A stretch of DNA of 64,000 nt, from contig NZ_CP009129.1 in NCBI RefSeq assembly GCF_000785555.1, forward strand, positions 1,178,001 through 1,242,000, in the 5' to 3' direction. The stretch comes from Planococcus sp. PAMC 21323. GTDB taxonomy: Bacteria; Bacillota; Bacilli; Bacillales_A; Planococcaceae. Shown one piece after another: positions 28,974 to 40,053 of this stretch; the stretch's first letter is position 1, and every line of letters begins with the position of its first letter. The notes under the pieces were generated by a model. The model ran no database searches. It saw only the letters and a program-made list of their open reading frames with translations, and was not told the origin of the DNA. The translations under genes were made by a program, and so were the position numbers.

Positions 28974-29551
28974 AAGTTAATAATGTAGAACTAGTTATCA
29001 GTGCCGTTCGCCCAGATCAATACCCAGAAGACGGCTTGCCAGAATTTGCTTTAGCGGGAAGATCAAATGTCGGTAAATCATCTTTTATTAACAAAATGAT
29101 TGGGCGTAAAAGCATGGCGCGCATTTCTTCAAAACCAGGTAAGACACAAACGCTTAACTTTTATAAAATTGAAGAAAAGTTGTTTTATGTTGATGTACCG
29201 GGTTACGGTTATGCAAAAGTATCAAAAAGTGAACGCGAAGCATGGGGGAAAATGATCGAACGGTATATTACTGATCGTGATCCATTACGTGCTGTTATTC
29301 AAATCGTTGACTTGCGCCATCCACCGAGTAGAGATGATATCGCGATGTATGAATTTATGAAGCATTTTGATATTCCGTGTATTATTATCGCAACAAAAGC
29401 AGATAAAATTCCAAAAGGTAAATGGGACAAGCACAAGAAAATTGTCCGCACGACTTTGGATATGGACAAAACCGATCCACTCATCCTTTTCTCATCTGAA
29501 ACGGGATTGGGTAAAGACGAAGCATGGCAAGAAATTGAAAGCAGAATGTAA
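28970..29551 (+). CDS. engB: Ribosome biogenesis GTPase EngB (YsxC)
   Basis: The 193-residue small GTPase acts in late 50S subunit assembly. The G motifs are GRSNVGKSS (G1), the threonine of KPGKTQT (G2), DVPGYGYAK (G3) and ATKADK (G4). It is translationally coupled to lonA through an ATGA overlap and ends at a strong terminator. Confidence 0.96.
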   Translation: MKVNNVELVISAVRPDQYPEDGLPEFALAGRSNVGKSSFINKMIGRKSMARISSKPGKTQTLNFYKIEEKLFYVDVPGYGYAKVSKSEREAWGKMIERYITDRDPLRAVIQIVDLRHPPSRDDIAMYEFMKHFDIPCIIIATKADKIPKGKWDKHKKIVRTTLDMDKTDPLILFSSETGLGKDEAWQEIESRM

Positions 29552-29553
29552 AT

Positions 29554-29584
29554 AAAAGCGCAGCCCTTGGGTTGCGCTTTTTTA
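29554..29584 (+). terminator. Terminator after engB
   Basis: AAAAGCGCAGCCC pairs with GGGTTGCGCTTTT, followed by T. Confidence 0.9.
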
Positions 29585-29694
29585 TGTAGATCTAATTGAT
29601 AGCTCTACTAAATATGCTGAAATCTTCATAATTAACTCTAGCATTAACAGTTAATTCCGACTAAGAGCGTTATACTTGTGACGGCCAAAACTGT

Positions 29695-29724
29695 TTGCTA
29701 GTATTAGTTTATAATAATTATAAT
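29695..29724 (+). promoter_or_regulatory. Probable hemA operon promoter under the PerR box
   Basis: TTGCTA (29695-29700), an 18-base spacer and TATAAT (29719-29724); the -10 lies inside the PerR palindrome. A second weak extended -10, TGTTATACT (29781-29789), lies closer to the gene. Confidence 0.55.
29709..29723 (+). promoter_or_regulatory. PerR box upstream of hemA
   Basis: TTATAATAATTATAA is a perfect match to the Bacillus PerR consensus TTATAATNATTATAA and is distinct from the Fur and Zur variants at the outer positions. It covers a -10 hexamer. In B. subtilis the hemAXCDBL operon is a known PerR target, so peroxide would be expected to induce heme synthesis here too. Confidence 0.8.
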
Positions 29725-29831
29725 CAAGGGCTAGGTTCATGCCTTGTTCACAATTTGAGAGTCATTATATTGCATAAAAGTGTTATACTTAATAAAGATG
29801 AAATATTGAACGTGAAAGGTGTTTTGTACCC

Positions 29832-31205
29832 ATGCACACATTAGTAGTCGGTGTGAATTATCGCTCAGCACCTGTGGAAATTCGTGAAAAGCTGTCATTT
29901 ATTGAAACGGATTTACCACAGGCAATGGAAGCGTTAAAACAACAAAAAAGCATATTGGAAAACGTCATAGTTTCCACCTGCAACCGGACGGAAATTTATG
30001 CAGTCGTGGATCAACTTCACACAGGAAAATATTACGTAAAGCAATTTCTTGCGGATTATTTTGACCTACCTAGAGAAGCTATTTCGCAGTATTTATTTGT
30101 TCATGAGCAAGACGCTGCGATTGAGCATTTATTTCGAGTAACCGCTGGTATCGATTCGATGGTATTGGGCGAAACGCAAATTTTAGGCCAAGTAAGAAAT
30201 AGTTTTCTTGCAGGACAAGAGCAAGGAACGACAGGAACTGTTTTTAACCAATTGTTTAAGCAAGCTGTGACTTTAGCGAAAAAAGCACATTCAGAAACGG
30301 CAATTGGCGAAAATGCCGTGTCAGTATCTTATGCTGCTGTTGAACTTGGTAAGAAGATTTTTGGCACGCTTAAAAACAAACACGTAGTTATTTTAGGTGC
30401 TGGTAAAATGGGCGAACTGGCGATCAAAAACTTGCAAGGCAGTGGAGCAGATCGTGTGACGGTTATTAACCGTACTTTTGAAAAAGCTGAACTTCTAGCT
30501 GATAAATTTGGCGGAAATGCAAAACCGTTAAGTCAACTGCAATGTGCATTGCTCGAAGCAGATATTTTAATATCTTCTACAGGCTCAACAGATTTTGTCA
30601 TTGATCTTGAATTGATGCAATTTGTAGAAAAACTGCGTAAAGGCAAACCGTTATTTATGGTTGATATTGCTGTACCGCGTGACATGGATCCGCGTATTGG
30701 TGATTTGCCAAATGTCTTCTTATACGATATTGATGATATGCAAGGGATTGTAGAAGCGAACTTAGCAGAACGTGAACGTGCAGCAGGTGAAATCATGACA
30801 ATGATTGACCAAGAAGCACTCGATTTCAATGACTGGCTATCAACACTTGGAGTTGTTCCTGTAATTTCTGCACTTCGCCAAAAAGCACTCGGTATTCAGG
30901 CTGAGACAATGGCGAGTATCGAAAACAAAATGCCGGACTTGACTGACCGTGAAAAGAAAGTCCTTAACAAACACACCAAATCGATTATTAACCAATTATT
31001 GAAAGACCCAATTTTGCAAGCAAAGGAAATGGGTGGTTCACCTAAGTCTCGTGAACAATTAGAATTGTTCATGCAAATCTTTGGAATCGAAGAGGAAGTT
31101 GAACAAGAAATAGAAAAACAGTCGAAAGCTCCACAAAAGAAAACGGATAAAGCCGTTCTTCAAACTCAAAATTCATCAACTGAAACTCCCGGGTATTCAT
31201 TTTAA
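29832..31205 (+). CDS. hemA: Glutamyl-tRNA reductase
   Basis: The 457-residue enzyme makes glutamate-1-semialdehyde from Glu-tRNA, the first committed step of tetrapyrrole synthesis by the C5 route. The catalytic cysteine is C50 in STCNRTEIY. The NADPH-binding domain has [13 protein letters not shown] near 182 and a dimerisation helix follows. The C-terminal tail (about 425-457) is Lys-, Gln- and Thr-rich and less conserved. It heads the hemAXCDBL operon, which runs to 36024 with short gaps or overlaps. Confidence 0.96.
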   Translation: MHTLVVGVNYRSAPVEIREKLSFIETDLPQAMEALKQQKSILENVIVSTCNRTEIYAVVDQLHTGKYYVKQFLADYFDLPREAISQYLFVHEQDAAIEHLFRVTAGIDSMVLGETQILGQVRNSFLAGQEQGTTGTVFNQLFKQAVTLAKKAHSETAIGENAVSVSYAAVELGKKIFGTLKNKHVVILGAGKMGELAIKNLQGSGADRVTVINRTFEKAELLADKFGGNAKPLSQLQCALLEADILISSTGSTDFVIDLELMQFVEKLRKGKPLFMVDIAVPRDMDPRIGDLPNVFLYDIDDMQGIVEANLAERERAAGEIMTMIDQEALDFNDWLSTLGVVPVISALRQKALGIQAETMASIENKMPDLTDREKKVLNKHTKSIINQLLKDPILQAKEMGGSPKSREQLELFMQIFGIEEEVEQEIEKQSKAPQKKTDKAVLQTQNSSTETPGYSF

Positions 31206-31289
31206 GCTTTTCAAAAGAGGCGTTTTCGATTCTATATGTTAAAATGTAGAGACGGAACGCCTTTAATTATGGAGATGAAGGGGAATGGG

Positions 31290-32120
31290 ATGGCAGATTT
31301 AACAATGGCAAGGCTGCACGAAGCTATGGTTATTCTATATGCTGTCAGCCTTGTTTTTTATTTTATCGATTATTTATATAAAGAGAAAAAAGCAAGTCGT
31401 ATTGCCATGAGTTTACTTAGTATTGTGTGGATTTTGCAAACCATCTTTTTAGGCTTGTATATTTTTGAGACACAGCGCTTTCCAGTATTGACTTTGTTTG
31501 AAGGTATTTATTTTTATGCTTGGTTATTGGTGACATTGTCGATTGTTTTGAGGGTTTTCTACCGATTTGATTTCGTGGTGTTTTTCATTAACGTTATCGG
31601 TTTTATCTTTATGACCATCCATACATTTTCACCTGTACAAATTGAGCGATCACCTGTTGGGGATGCGTTAGTATCGGAATTATTATTTATACATGTAAGT
31701 TTCGCAATTTTATCGTATGTGGCGTTTTCGTTATCATTTGTGTTTGCGACCCTCCACATGGTTTTGTATCGAATGCTTAAGAAAAAAAAGTGGACAAAAC
31801 AATGGGCAAACTTGCCATCATTAAGCCAAACACAACAATTTATGACGATATCGATCTTGGTCGGGATTTCCTTATTGTTCGTGTCGCTCGTACTTGGATT
31901 GCAATGGGCAATTATTTCACTGCCTGAGTTTTCATTATTGGACATGAAGATTGTCGGTTCCTTTGTTTTACTTGTGCTGTACGGCTTGGTTTTATGGCGA
32001 CATCGTAAAGGGTCGTTAAACGGCATGAACTATGCACTAGCTCATACGTATTTGTTTTTGGTACTGCTCGTCAATTTCTTTTTAGGCAGCCGGTTATCTG
32101 ATTTTCATTTTTGGTATTAA
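31290..32120 (+). CDS. hemX: HemX, CcsA-type membrane protein of the heme operon
   Basis: The 276-residue protein has about eight membrane helices and belongs to the cytochrome c assembly (CcsA) superfamily. B. subtilis HemX lowers the cellular amount of HemA. Start ATG 31290 ([13 protein letters not shown]) is chosen for its AAGGGG site and its match to HemX N-termini; a longer frame from 31236 is not supported. TM helices include [17 protein letters not shown] near 13-29 and the C-terminal [14 protein letters not shown]. Confidence 0.9.
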   Translation: MADLTMARLHEAMVILYAVSLVFYFIDYLYKEKKASRIAMSLLSIVWILQTIFLGLYIFETQRFPVLTLFEGIYFYAWLLVTLSIVLRVFYRFDFVVFFINVIGFIFMTIHTFSPVQIERSPVGDALVSELLFIHVSFAILSYVAFSLSFVFATLHMVLYRMLKKKKWTKQWANLPSLSQTQQFMTISILVGISLLFVSLVLGLQWAIISLPEFSLLDMKIVGSFVLLVLYGLVLWRHRKGSLNGMNYALAHTYLFLVLLVNFFLGSRLSDFHFWY

Positions 32121-32137
32121 AGAGAGGTAGGATTTTT

Positions 32138-33067
32138 TTGAGAAAAATTATTGTAGGTTCGAGAAGAAGTAAGTTAGCATTAACTCAAACAAACCAGTTT
32201 ATTGATAAATTAAAAGCAGCAGGTGCACCTTTTGAATTTGAAATTAAAGAAATCGTGACTAAAGGCGACCGAATTGTCGATGTTATGCTTTCTAAAGTCG
32301 GCGGTAAAGGTTTATTTGTAAAAGAAATCGAGCAAGCACTTTTTGACCGTGAAATCGATTTTGCTGTTCACAGCATGAAAGATATGCCTTCTGTATTACC
32401 TGAAGGTTTGGCAATTGGTTGTATTCCAGAACGTGAAGACCCGCGGGATGCTTATATTGCGAATGACCATGTGAAATTATTAGACTTACCAGTTGGAGCA
32501 GTTGTTGGAACAAGTAGCTTACGCCGCAGTTCACAATTATTATTATTGCGTCCAGACTTAGACATTCAATGGATTCGTGGGAATATCGATACACGTCTTG
32601 CAAAACTTCAATCAGGCGATTTCGACGCAATTATTTTAGCTGCAGCAGGGTTAAAGCGAATGGGTTGGAAAGATGATTTAGTAACTGAATTCCTTGAAGT
32701 AGATGAGTGTCTACCAGCAATAGGACAAGGTTCACTCGGAATCGAATGCCGCGAAGAAGATACTGAACTTCTTGCTGAATTAGCAAAACTAAATCACCAA
32801 GACACAGCTTTAGCTGTAAACGCAGAGCGTAAATTCCTTAAAGATATGGATGGCAGCTGTCAAGTGCCGATTGCTGGATATGCAACAGTGAAAGATGGAG
32901 AAATTACATTTACAGGACTCATTTCTTCGCCTGAAGCAGATCAAGTGTTTAAAGAAATGGCCATTAGCCACGACCCAATCGAAGCAGGACGAATTGTTGC
33001 TGAGAAAATCAGTGCGCAAGGCGGTTATGATTTAATTCAACGCGTCAAAGCTGAAAGCAATGTCTAA
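32138..33067 (+). CDS. hemC: Porphobilinogen deaminase
   Basis: The 309-residue enzyme joins four porphobilinogens into hydroxymethylbilane. The cofactor-attachment cysteine is in [11 protein letters not shown], and the active-site aspartate is in [13 protein letters not shown] 32138, after GAGAGGTAGG, gives [18 protein letters not shown], the canonical start; the upstream frame from 32111 runs into hemX. It overlaps hemD by 8 bp. Confidence 0.95.
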   Translation: MRKIIVGSRRSKLALTQTNQFIDKLKAAGAPFEFEIKEIVTKGDRIVDVMLSKVGGKGLFVKEIEQALFDREIDFAVHSMKDMPSVLPEGLAIGCIPEREDPRDAYIANDHVKLLDLPVGAVVGTSSLRRSSQLLLLRPDLDIQWIRGNIDTRLAKLQSGDFDAIILAAAGLKRMGWKDDLVTEFLEVDECLPAIGQGSLGIECREEDTELLAELAKLNHQDTALAVNAERKFLKDMDGSCQVPIAGYATVKDGEITFTGLISSPEADQVFKEMAISHDPIEAGRIVAEKISAQGGYDLIQRVKAESNV

Positions 33068-33761
33068 AAGCAAAAAACTGCTCGAAGGAAAAACCATCGT
33101 TTTTACCGGCTCTAGAAAACCGGTAGAAGCGATTTCTCATGCACAATCATTTGGGGCAAAAACAAATTATCTCCCACTTGTTGAAACCATTGTTCGCCAG
33201 TCAGAAAAACCGGATTTCACGGAATATGACTGGCTAATTTTCACTAGTCGTACAAGTGCAGAAGTATTTTGTACACTGAATGAAACTGTAACTGCTAAAA
33301 TTGCCGCAGTCGGTGACCAAACAGCAGCGGTTTTAGAAAAACACGGTCATCAAGTAGATTTTATTCCGAAAGTGTTTAGTGCCGATCATTTTATTCAAGA
33401 ATTCCCGCCTATCTCGGGAGTGGCGAAATGCTTGTTTATAAAAGGGCAAATGGCGAAAAACACCATTTCCTCCATGTCGATGCAAGTCGATGAATGGACA
33501 GTTTATGATACAGTGTTAAATAGCGACAATGCAAAAACCGTTACACAATTAAAAGACGTTGTTGTCCTATTTGCGAGTCCATCTGCAGTATCTGCATATC
33601 GACAAGCAGGTGGCGATTGGTCTACTATTCAAATCGCAGCAATAGGTCACGTGACGAAAAAAGCCATTATAGCTAACGGCGGTACAGTAGATTTTACACC
33701 GAAGAAATATACGTATATCGAAGTCATCAATGAAATAGCGAAAGGAAGTTTGTCGACATGA
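33060..33761 (+). CDS. hemD: Uroporphyrinogen-III synthase
   Basis: The 233-residue protein cyclises and inverts ring D of hydroxymethylbilane. Sequence conservation in this family is low. Recognisable parts are [12 protein letters not shown] at the start, [23 protein letters not shown] near 80 and the C-terminal [10 protein letters not shown] and IGHVTKKAI. Identification rests on these plus its position between hemC and hemB with overlaps on both sides. Confidence 0.92.
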   Translation: MSKSKKLLEGKTIVFTGSRKPVEAISHAQSFGAKTNYLPLVETIVRQSEKPDFTEYDWLIFTSRTSAEVFCTLNETVTAKIAAVGDQTAAVLEKHGHQVDFIPKVFSADHFIQEFPPISGVAKCLFIKGQMAKNTISSMSMQVDEWTVYDTVLNSDNAKTVTQLKDVVVLFASPSAVSAYRQAGGDWSTIQIAAIGHVTKKAIIANGGTVDFTPKKYTYIEVINEIAKGSLST

Positions 33762-34741
33762 AAGAATTGAATTTTAATCGTCATCGCCGTTTACGCGGTT
33801 CTGCTAATCTTCGTTCAATGGTTCGCGAAACAAGTTTACATAAAGAGGATTTTATTTATCCGATTTTTGTTGTTGAAGGAGAAAATGTGAAAAACGAAAT
33901 TTCCTCTATGCCGGGTGTGTTCCAATTTTCAATGGACAATTTAGGTGTTGAACTCGATGAAGTGGTCGACCTTGGTATTCCTTCTGTTATTCTTTTCGGC
34001 GTACCAAACGAAAAAGACGCAGTCGGTTCGCAAGCTTATCATGATCACGGCATTACGCAAGAAGCAATTCGCTTTGCGAAAAACCGTCATCCTGAATTAG
34101 TCGTTATTGCCGATACATGCCTTTGTCAGTATACAGATCACGGCCATTGTGGCGTAATTGAAGATGGCATCATCTTAAATGATGAGTCACTTGATTTATT
34201 GGCGCGTACTGCCGTATCGCAAGCCAAAGCAGGAGCAGATATTATTGCACCCTCAAACATGATGGACGGCTTTGTCGCGGCGATTCGTTACGGATTAGAC
34301 CAAGCTGGATTTGAAAATACGCCAATTATGTCTTACGGCGTTAAATATTCATCTGCATATTACGGACCGTTCCGTGAAGCAGCTCACAGTACACCTCAAT
34401 TTGGAGATCGCAAAACCTACCAAATGGATCCTGCAAACCGCATGGAAGCTTTGCGTGAAACAGCATCTGATATTCAAGAAGGTGCAGATTTCATGATTGT
34501 GAAACCGGCATTGTCCTATTTGGATATTATTCGTGAAGTTCGCGACAATTATGATATTCCAATTGTTGCATACAACGTTTCAGGTGAATACGCAATGGTC
34601 AAAGCAGCTGCAGCAAATGGCTGGATTGATGAAAAGAAAATCGTTTTAGAAACTTTATTAAGCATGAAGCGTGCAGGAGCAGATATTGTCATGACGTATC
34701 ACGCAAAAGACGCAGCACGCTGGTTGGAGGGAAAAGAATGA
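33758..34741 (+). CDS. hemB: Delta-aminolevulinic acid dehydratase
   Basis: The 327-residue enzyme condenses two aminolevulinates to porphobilinogen. The zinc-type cysteine cluster [14 protein letters not shown] is present. The two Schiff-base lysines are in [16 protein letters not shown] and [11 protein letters not shown]. It overlaps hemD by 4 bp and hemL by 4 bp, which indicates coupled translation. Confidence 0.97.
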   Translation: MKELNFNRHRRLRGSANLRSMVRETSLHKEDFIYPIFVVEGENVKNEISSMPGVFQFSMDNLGVELDEVVDLGIPSVILFGVPNEKDAVGSQAYHDHGITQEAIRFAKNRHPELVVIADTCLCQYTDHGHCGVIEDGIILNDESLDLLARTAVSQAKAGADIIAPSNMMDGFVAAIRYGLDQAGFENTPIMSYGVKYSSAYYGPFREAAHSTPQFGDRKTYQMDPANRMEALRETASDIQEGADFMIVKPALSYLDIIREVRDNYDIPIVAYNVSGEYAMVKAAAANGWIDEKKIVLETLLSMKRAGADIVMTYHAKDAARWLEGKE

Positions 34742-36024
34742 CATACGAAAAATCATTAGCCGCATTTACTGAAGCCAAAACATTAATGCCAGGCGGGGTT
34801 AACAGCCCTGTTCGCGCATTTAAATCAGTCGATATGGATCCGATTTTTATGCAATCTGGAAGTGGCGCAACAATTAAAGACGTAGATGGCAACACGTATA
34901 TCGACTATGTTTTGTCATACGGTCCACTTATTTTAGGTCACGCACAAGAAGATGTAGTAAAAGCCATTCAAGAAACAGCGGCACTTGGAACATCTTTTGG
35001 TGCACCAACAGAACTAGAAAATAAAATGGCGAAATTAGTTATGGACCGTGTGCCATCGATTGAAATGATTCGCATGGTTTCTTCTGGAACAGAAGCAACG
35101 ATGAGTGCATTGCGCGTAGCACGCGGTTATACAGGACGAGACAAAATCTTGAAATTCGAAGGCTGCTACCATGGACACGGTGATAGTTTGTTGATTAAAG
35201 CGGGTTCAGGCGTTGCAACTCTAGGATTGCCAGATTCACCTGGTGTTCCAGCATCAGTCGCTCAAAACACCATTACAGTACCGTTCAATGACCTTGAAAG
35301 CGTTCGTTTAGCTTTCCAAGAGTTTGGTGATCAACTAGCGGCAGTTATTGTAGAACCAGTAGCAGGTAATATGGGTGTTGTTCCTCCAAGCGAAGGTTTC
35401 TTAATGGAACTACGCAACTTAACTCATGAAAATGGCACCGTGCTAATTTTTGATGAAGTTATGACTGGATTCCGTGTGGGCTATAATTGTGCACAAGGCT
35501 ATTACGGCGTAACGCCAGATATGACTTGTCTTGGAAAAGTAATCGGTGGCGGCTTACCAGTCGGCGCATTCGGTGGTAGACGTGAAATTATGGAGCAAGT
35601 AGCACCGAGTGGATCAATTTACCAAGCAGGTACATTATCAGGTAATCCACTTGCGATGCGTGCAGGATTCGAAACACTTTCCCGCTTATCAGAAGAAAGC
35701 TATGACACGTTCATCAAACGCGGCGATCAACTAGAAAAAGGATTCCGCGAAGCTGCAACAAAATACAACATCCCGCACACGGTAAACCGTGCAGGTTCAA
35801 TGATTGGCTTCTTCTTCACAAACGAAGACGTTGTAGATTTCGAAACAGCTAAAACATCAGACCTGGAACTGTTCGCAAACTACTACCGCTTAATGGCGGA
35901 AGAAGGCATTTACTTGCCACCATCCCAATTCGAAGGCATGTTCCTATCGACTGCCCATACGGAAGAGCATATCGCGAAAACTGTAGAAGCGTTCCATACC
36001 GTATTTGCTAAATTGGCGCGTTAA
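34738..36024 (+). CDS. hemL: Glutamate-1-semialdehyde 2,1-aminomutase
   Basis: The 428-residue PLP enzyme turns glutamate-1-semialdehyde into 5-aminolevulinate. The PLP lysine is in [18 protein letters not shown]. Substrate-site motifs are [12 protein letters not shown] at the start, [15 protein letters not shown] and [10 protein letters not shown]. It is the last gene of the heme operon, closed by a terminator at 36035. Confidence 0.97.
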   Translation: MTYEKSLAAFTEAKTLMPGGVNSPVRAFKSVDMDPIFMQSGSGATIKDVDGNTYIDYVLSYGPLILGHAQEDVVKAIQETAALGTSFGAPTELENKMAKLVMDRVPSIEMIRMVSSGTEATMSALRVARGYTGRDKILKFEGCYHGHGDSLLIKAGSGVATLGLPDSPGVPASVAQNTITVPFNDLESVRLAFQEFGDQLAAVIVEPVAGNMGVVPPSEGFLMELRNLTHENGTVLIFDEVMTGFRVGYNCAQGYYGVTPDMTCLGKVIGGGLPVGAFGGRREIMEQVAPSGSIYQAGTLSGNPLAMRAGFETLSRLSEESYDTFIKRGDQLEKGFREAATKYNIPHTVNRAGSMIGFFFTNEDVVDFETAKTSDLELFANYYRLMAEEGIYLPPSQFEGMFLSTAHTEEHIAKTVEAFHTVFAKLAR

Positions 36025-36034
36025 TAAAATTAAC

Positions 36035-36087
36035 AGAGCTATCCCAAGAGTCATGAAAATGACTTTTTGAGGATAGCTCTTTTTTAT
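36035..36087 (+). terminator. Terminator after hemL
   Basis: AGAGCTATCC pairs with GGATAGCTCT around an inner AGTCAT/ATGACT hairpin, followed by six T. Confidence 0.85.
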
Positions 36088-36166
36088 GTGTAGTGATTTT
36101 ATTTATATAGATGGACAACTAACTGTCAAAAATTTCCGGTTGCAGGAAATCGTTGTTTTGCGTTCT

Positions 36167-36262
36167 GATGCTCGCTTTCCGCGGACACGACCTTAGCCGC
36201 TTCACTCACTGCGTTCGCTCCAAGGTCTTCGGCTCGTGTTATTTCCGCAAGAGTCGAGCATC
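36167..36262 (+). repeat. Interspersed intergenic repeat, copy B
   Basis: Perfect 8-bp terminal arms GATGCTCG and CGAGCATC. The interior has GCTTTCCGCGGACACG and an inner CCTTAGCC...AAGGTCTTCGG pairing, with CCGCAAGAGTC near the right end. Related to copies A and C. The remaining sequence between 36088 and 36395 shows no gene. Confidence 0.55.
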
Positions 36263-36394
36263 TGCACTCCAAACAACTAAGCATATGACTTGAATAGAAA
36301 GTTGACCTGTTAAATAAAAAGAGTGTTTTCTCTAATGAAATACTACTCAAAAAGAATGATAAAAAAGCAAACTCAATTTAGATGATGTGCACTT

Positions 36395-36800
36395 ACAAAG
36401 CTTCGGCGCGTCAACGGGCTAGGCGAAGCGAAAAGACCGGTGCACTTCCGGGCTTATCGCGGGAGCCATGCCCAAAGCGATCGAAGCGACAAGAGAGAGC
36501 GATGAAAACTACCTAACACACCCAACAAAAGGTGATCATTCACCAAGCAAGGAGCGACAAGGGCTAGGCGAAGCGAGAAGACTGGTGCACTTCCAGGCTT
36601 ATCGCGAGAGCCATGCCCAAAGCGATCGAAGCGAAAAAGAAAGCGATAAAAGCGATTTAATATACTCAACTTAAGATGTCCATTCACAAAGCTTCGGCGC
36701 GTCAACGGGCTAGGCGAAGCGAAAAGACCGGTGCACTTCCGGGCTTATCGCGGGAGCCAGGCCCAAAGCGATCGAAGCGACAAGAAAAAGCAACAAAAGC
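36395..36800 (+). repeat. Three tandem copies of a ~146-bp intergenic repeat
   Basis: Unit starts can be aligned at GGGCTAGGCGAAGCG: 36416, 36561 and 36707, a period of 145-146 bp. Copies 1 and 3 agree at all but one of about 98 positions (36395-36492 against 36686-36783), while copy 2 is more diverged, especially at its left side. The unit is richer in G and C than the flanks and contains short palindromes (ACCGGT, GTGCAC, CGATCG) and a GCTTCG...CGAAGC hairpin. Frames through it are chance products. Confidence 0.85.
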
Positions 36801-36886
36801 TATCTACTAGAAACAACTTACATGCTGTCTATTCACGAAACAATTATTGAAAGTAAACGAACCTATCCGGACGACATTAAAATAGC

Positions 36887-36916
36887 TTGACGCTAAAACC
36901 TCCTATTGAGTACAAT
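36887..36916 (+). promoter_or_regulatory. Promoter of the valS T-box leader
   Basis: TTGACG (36887-36892), an 18-base spacer and TACAAT (36911-36916), placed shortly before the T-box stem I. Confidence 0.75.
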
Positions 36917-36929
36917 AAGAGTAATTAGA

Positions 36930-37172
36930 TATTTATGCGTTGATGAGGATAGTAGGTTGTACGTTACATTTCAGAGAGAAGACCATTTGGTGAAAGGTCT
37001 TTATGAGCGTCCAGTTGAATGTCACCTCGGAGCAGTTGCCGTGAAAAGAGTAGCGGGAACCGGACTGAACATCCGTTATGAAACTTGAGAGCCAGGTCTG
37101 TAACTAGACCTGTGTATAAAGGTGGTACCGCGAAAAACTCCTTCGTCCTTTACAGACGACAGGAGTTTTTTG
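36930..37172 (+). ncRNA. T-box riboswitch, valine-specific
   Basis: Stem I contains the AGAGAG element and a GAAT-GTC-ACC segment in which GTC (37021-37023), a valine codon, sits at the specifier position. The invariant T-box AGGTGGTACCGCG is at 37120-37132 and pairs with uncharged tRNA. The terminator AAAAACTCCT / AGGAGTTTTT follows (37135-37172). Uncharged tRNA-Val should permit read-through into valS. Confidence 0.93.
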
Positions 37173-37203
37173 CGTTCAACCAGAAATTAAAGGAGGAATT
37201 CCC

Positions 37204-39837
37204 ATGACTGAACAAATGTCCACAAAGTACGATCCGCAATCGATTGAAAAAGGCCGTTACGATTGGTGGGTCGACCAAAAATTCTTTGAAGCTAAACCAG
37301 AAAGCGGTAAAACGCCGTATACCATTGTGATTCCTCCACCAAACGTTACAGGCAAGCTGCACTTAGGCCACGCGTGGGACACAACATTACAAGACATCAT
37401 GACACGCATGAAACGCATGCAAGGCTTTGACGCATTATGGCTACCAGGAATGGACCATGCGGGTATTGCGACACAAGCAAAAGTAGAAGGCAAACTAAAA
37501 GAAGAAGGCCGTTCACGTTATGATTTAGGACGCGAAGCGTTTCTTGAAGAATCATGGAAGTGGAAAGATCAATACGCAGGACATATTCGTGAGCAATGGG
37601 CAAAATTAGGTTTAGGACTTGATTATTCTCGTGAGCGTTTTACATTAGATGATGGGTTATCAAAAGCAGTGCGTGAAGTATTTGTAAAATTATACGAGAA
37701 AAAACTGATTTACCGTGGTAAATACATCATCAACTGGGACCCGAATACGCAAACAGCAATTTCCGATATTGAAGTGATTCATAAAGATGTAAAAGGTGCA
37801 TTTTATCATATGCGTTATCCACTTGCTGATGGTAGTGGCCATATTGAAATTGCCACAACACGTCCTGAAACGATGCTTGGAGACACGGCTGTTGCGGTTC
37901 ATCCGAAAGACGAGCGCTACAAACACTTAATCGGTAAAAAAGTAATTTTGCCAATCGTTGGACGCGAAATTGAAATTGTTGCAGACGATTATGTAGATCG
38001 TGAATTTGGAAGTGGAGCTGTTAAAATCACACCAGCGCATGATCCGAATGACTTTGAAATCGGAAACCGTCACAATTTAGAACGTGTTCTTGTGATGCAT
38101 GAAGATGGTTCTATGAACGAAAACGCTGGCAAATACGAAGGTTTAGACCGTTTTGAATGCCGTAAGCAAATCGTGAAAGACTTGCAAGACATGGGCGTGT
38201 TGTTTGAAATCGAAGAGCATATTCACTCAGTAGGTCACTCTGAGCGAAGCGGTGCTGTAGTGGAGCCTTACCTGTCAACACAATGGTTTGTTGATATGCA
38301 ACCTTTAGCTGCTGCATCTGTAGAAGCACAAAAAAATGGTGAAGGTGTTAATTTTGTGCCAGATCGTTTTGAAAAAACGTATTTACACTGGATGGAAAAC
38401 ATTCGCGACTGGTGTATTTCTCGTCAATTATGGTGGGGGCATCAAATTCCAGCATGGTATCATAACGAAACAGGCGAAATTTACGTAGGTCACGAAGCAC
38501 CAACTGATGCTGAAAACTGGACACAAGATGAAGACGTACTAGATACGTGGTTCTCATCTGCCCTATGGCCGTTCTCAACACTTGGTTGGCCAGAAGAAAA
38601 CGACGACCTTAGCCGTTACTACCCAACTGACGCATTAGTTACAGGTTATGACATCATCAACTTCTGGGTTTCACGTATGATTTTCCAAGCTTTAGAATTT
38701 ACCGGTGAAAAACCGTTTAAAGATGTATTAATTCACGGACTGGTTCGCGATGCTGAAGGACGTAAAATGTCGAAATCACTCGGTAATGGTGTTGATCCAA
38801 TGGACGTTATTTCTGAGTACGGTGCGGATTCACTGCGCTATTTCCTAGCAACAGCATCGTCTCCAGGACAAGACCTTCGTTATTCAAACGATAAAGTAGA
38901 ATCTGTTTGGAACTTTGCCAATAAAATCTGGAATGCGTCTCGTTTTGCATTGATGAACATGGAAGGCATGACATACGACCAAATCGACTTATCCGGCAAA
39001 AAATCAGTTGCTGATTCATGGATCTTAACTCGTTTGAATGAAACCATTGAACAAGTGACTGAACTTGCAGAACGCTATGAATTTGGTGAAGTGGGACGTT
39101 CGCTTTACAACTTTATATGGGATGATTTCTGTGACTGGTATATCGAAATGTCGAAATTGCCATTATACGGCGAAGATGAAGAAGCGAAGAAAATGACGCG
39201 TTCGGTACTAGCTTATGTACTCGATAACACAATGCGTTTGTTGCACCCGTTCATGCCATTTATCACAGAAGAAATTTGGCAGAACTTACCACACGAAGGC
39301 GAATCAATAACGATTGCGGCGTGGCCGACAGTAGACGACTCGTTAACTAACCAAAGCCAGTCTTCTAGCATGAAGCTATTGATGGACGTGATTCGCTCTG
39401 TACGTACGATCCGCGCAGAAGTGCAATCACCAATGAGCAAAAAAGTGCCGTTAACAATTTCTGCAAAAGATGCCAATACACATGCGGTATTAGAAGCGAA
39501 CGCTGCTTACATCGAGCGTTTCTGTAATCCAGAAACATTAACAATCGGTGAAAACATCGTAGCTCCTGAAAAATCGATGTCAGCAGTTGTATCAGGTGCT
39601 GAATTGTTCATGCCACTTGAAGGCTTGATCGACATTGATGCAGAACTTGCACGTTTGAACAAAGAACTCGAAAAGTGGGCAAAAGAAGTAAAACTCGTTA
39701 CTGGCAAATTGTCGAACGAACGGTTTGTTTCGAAAGCACCTGAAGCCGTAGTAGCTGAAGAACGTGCGAAACAAGCTGATTACATGGAAAAACATGCAAC
39801 AGTTGAAAAACGCATTGAAGAATTAAAGAATTTGTAA
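37204..39837 (+). CDS. valS: Valyl-tRNA synthetase
   Basis: The 877-residue class I synthetase has the HIGH-type motif in [15 protein letters not shown] near 41-54 and KMSKSLGN near 522. The editing domain (CP1) lies between, with [17 protein letters not shown]. The anticodon-binding domain contains [15 protein letters not shown], and a C-terminal coiled coil spans about 810-877. AAAGGAGG precedes the ATG. Expression is controlled by the T-box leader. In B. subtilis spore-coat gene spoVID stands between hemL and valS; it is absent. Confidence 0.97.
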   Translation: MTEQMSTKYDPQSIEKGRYDWWVDQKFFEAKPESGKTPYTIVIPPPNVTGKLHLGHAWDTTLQDIMTRMKRMQGFDALWLPGMDHAGIATQAKVEGKLKEEGRSRYDLGREAFLEESWKWKDQYAGHIREQWAKLGLGLDYSRERFTLDDGLSKAVREVFVKLYEKKLIYRGKYIINWDPNTQTAISDIEVIHKDVKGAFYHMRYPLADGSGHIEIATTRPETMLGDTAVAVHPKDERYKHLIGKKVILPIVGREIEIVADDYVDREFGSGAVKITPAHDPNDFEIGNRHNLERVLVMHEDGSMNENAGKYEGLDRFECRKQIVKDLQDMGVLFEIEEHIHSVGHSERSGAVVEPYLSTQWFVDMQPLAAASVEAQKNGEGVNFVPDRFEKTYLHWMENIRDWCISRQLWWGHQIPAWYHNETGEIYVGHEAPTDAENWTQDEDVLDTWFSSALWPFSTLGWPEENDDLSRYYPTDALVTGYDIINFWVSRMIFQALEFTGEKPFKDVLIHGLVRDAEGRKMSKSLGNGVDPMDVISEYGADSLRYFLATASSPGQDLRYSNDKVESVWNFANKIWNASRFALMNMEGMTYDQIDLSGKKSVADSWILTRLNETIEQVTELAERYEFGEVGRSLYNFIWDDFCDWYIEMSKLPLYGEDEEAKKMTRSVLAYVLDNTMRLLHPFMPFITEEIWQNLPHEGESITIAAWPTVDDSLTNQSQSSSMKLLMDVIRSVRTIRAEVQSPMSKKVPLTISAKDANTHAVLEANAAYIERFCNPETLTIGENIVAPEKSMSAVVSGAELFMPLEGLIDIDAELARLNKELEKWAKEVKLVTGKLSNERFVSKAPEAVVAEERAKQADYMEKHATVEKRIEELKNL

Positions 39838-39843
39838 AACGAT

Positions 39844-39876
39844 AAAACCGCTTTCCCATTATGGGAGAGCGGTTTT
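39844..39876. terminator. Terminator after valS, symmetrical on both strands
   Basis: AAAACCGCTTTCCCA pairs with TGGGAGAGCGGTTTT. The A-stem-T layout could also serve the convergent ATP-grasp operon from the right. Confidence 0.85.
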
Positions 39877-39890
39877 AGTCTTGTTATTCC

Positions 39891-39996
39891 GCAAACTAGC
39901 TGCGCTTTCTTGCGGGCTTGCACCGAACTAACTCGGGCTAGATGCCCGAGTGGATTTCGGTACTTCGCTATCCCGCGGGAGTCTCCGCTAGTTTGC
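39891..39996 (+). repeat. Interspersed intergenic repeat, copy C
   Basis: Perfect 10-bp terminal arms GCAAACTAGC and GCTAGTTTGC. Inner pairings are TTGCGGG with CCCGCGG, ACCGAA with TTCGGT, and CTCGGGC with GCCCGAG, so the whole element can fold into one long hairpin. Same family look as copies A and B. Confidence 0.65.
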
Positions 39997-40053
39997 TTCA
40001 TATTTAAGTAAACTACAAAGTGATAAAATCACATAAAACACATAGACATATGG

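Noticed and set aside
36454-36705. Frames on both strands across the 146-bp tandem repeats
   Set aside because: They follow the repeat, lack ribosome sites and have low-complexity Arg/Ser/Glu composition.
36395-36800. CRISPR or rRNA/tRNA remnant
   Set aside because: The 146-bp units lack a repeat-spacer pattern, and no tRNA or rRNA motif is visible in them.
36906-37088. A 60-codon frame before valS
   Set aside because: It lies entirely within the promoter and T-box stem I.
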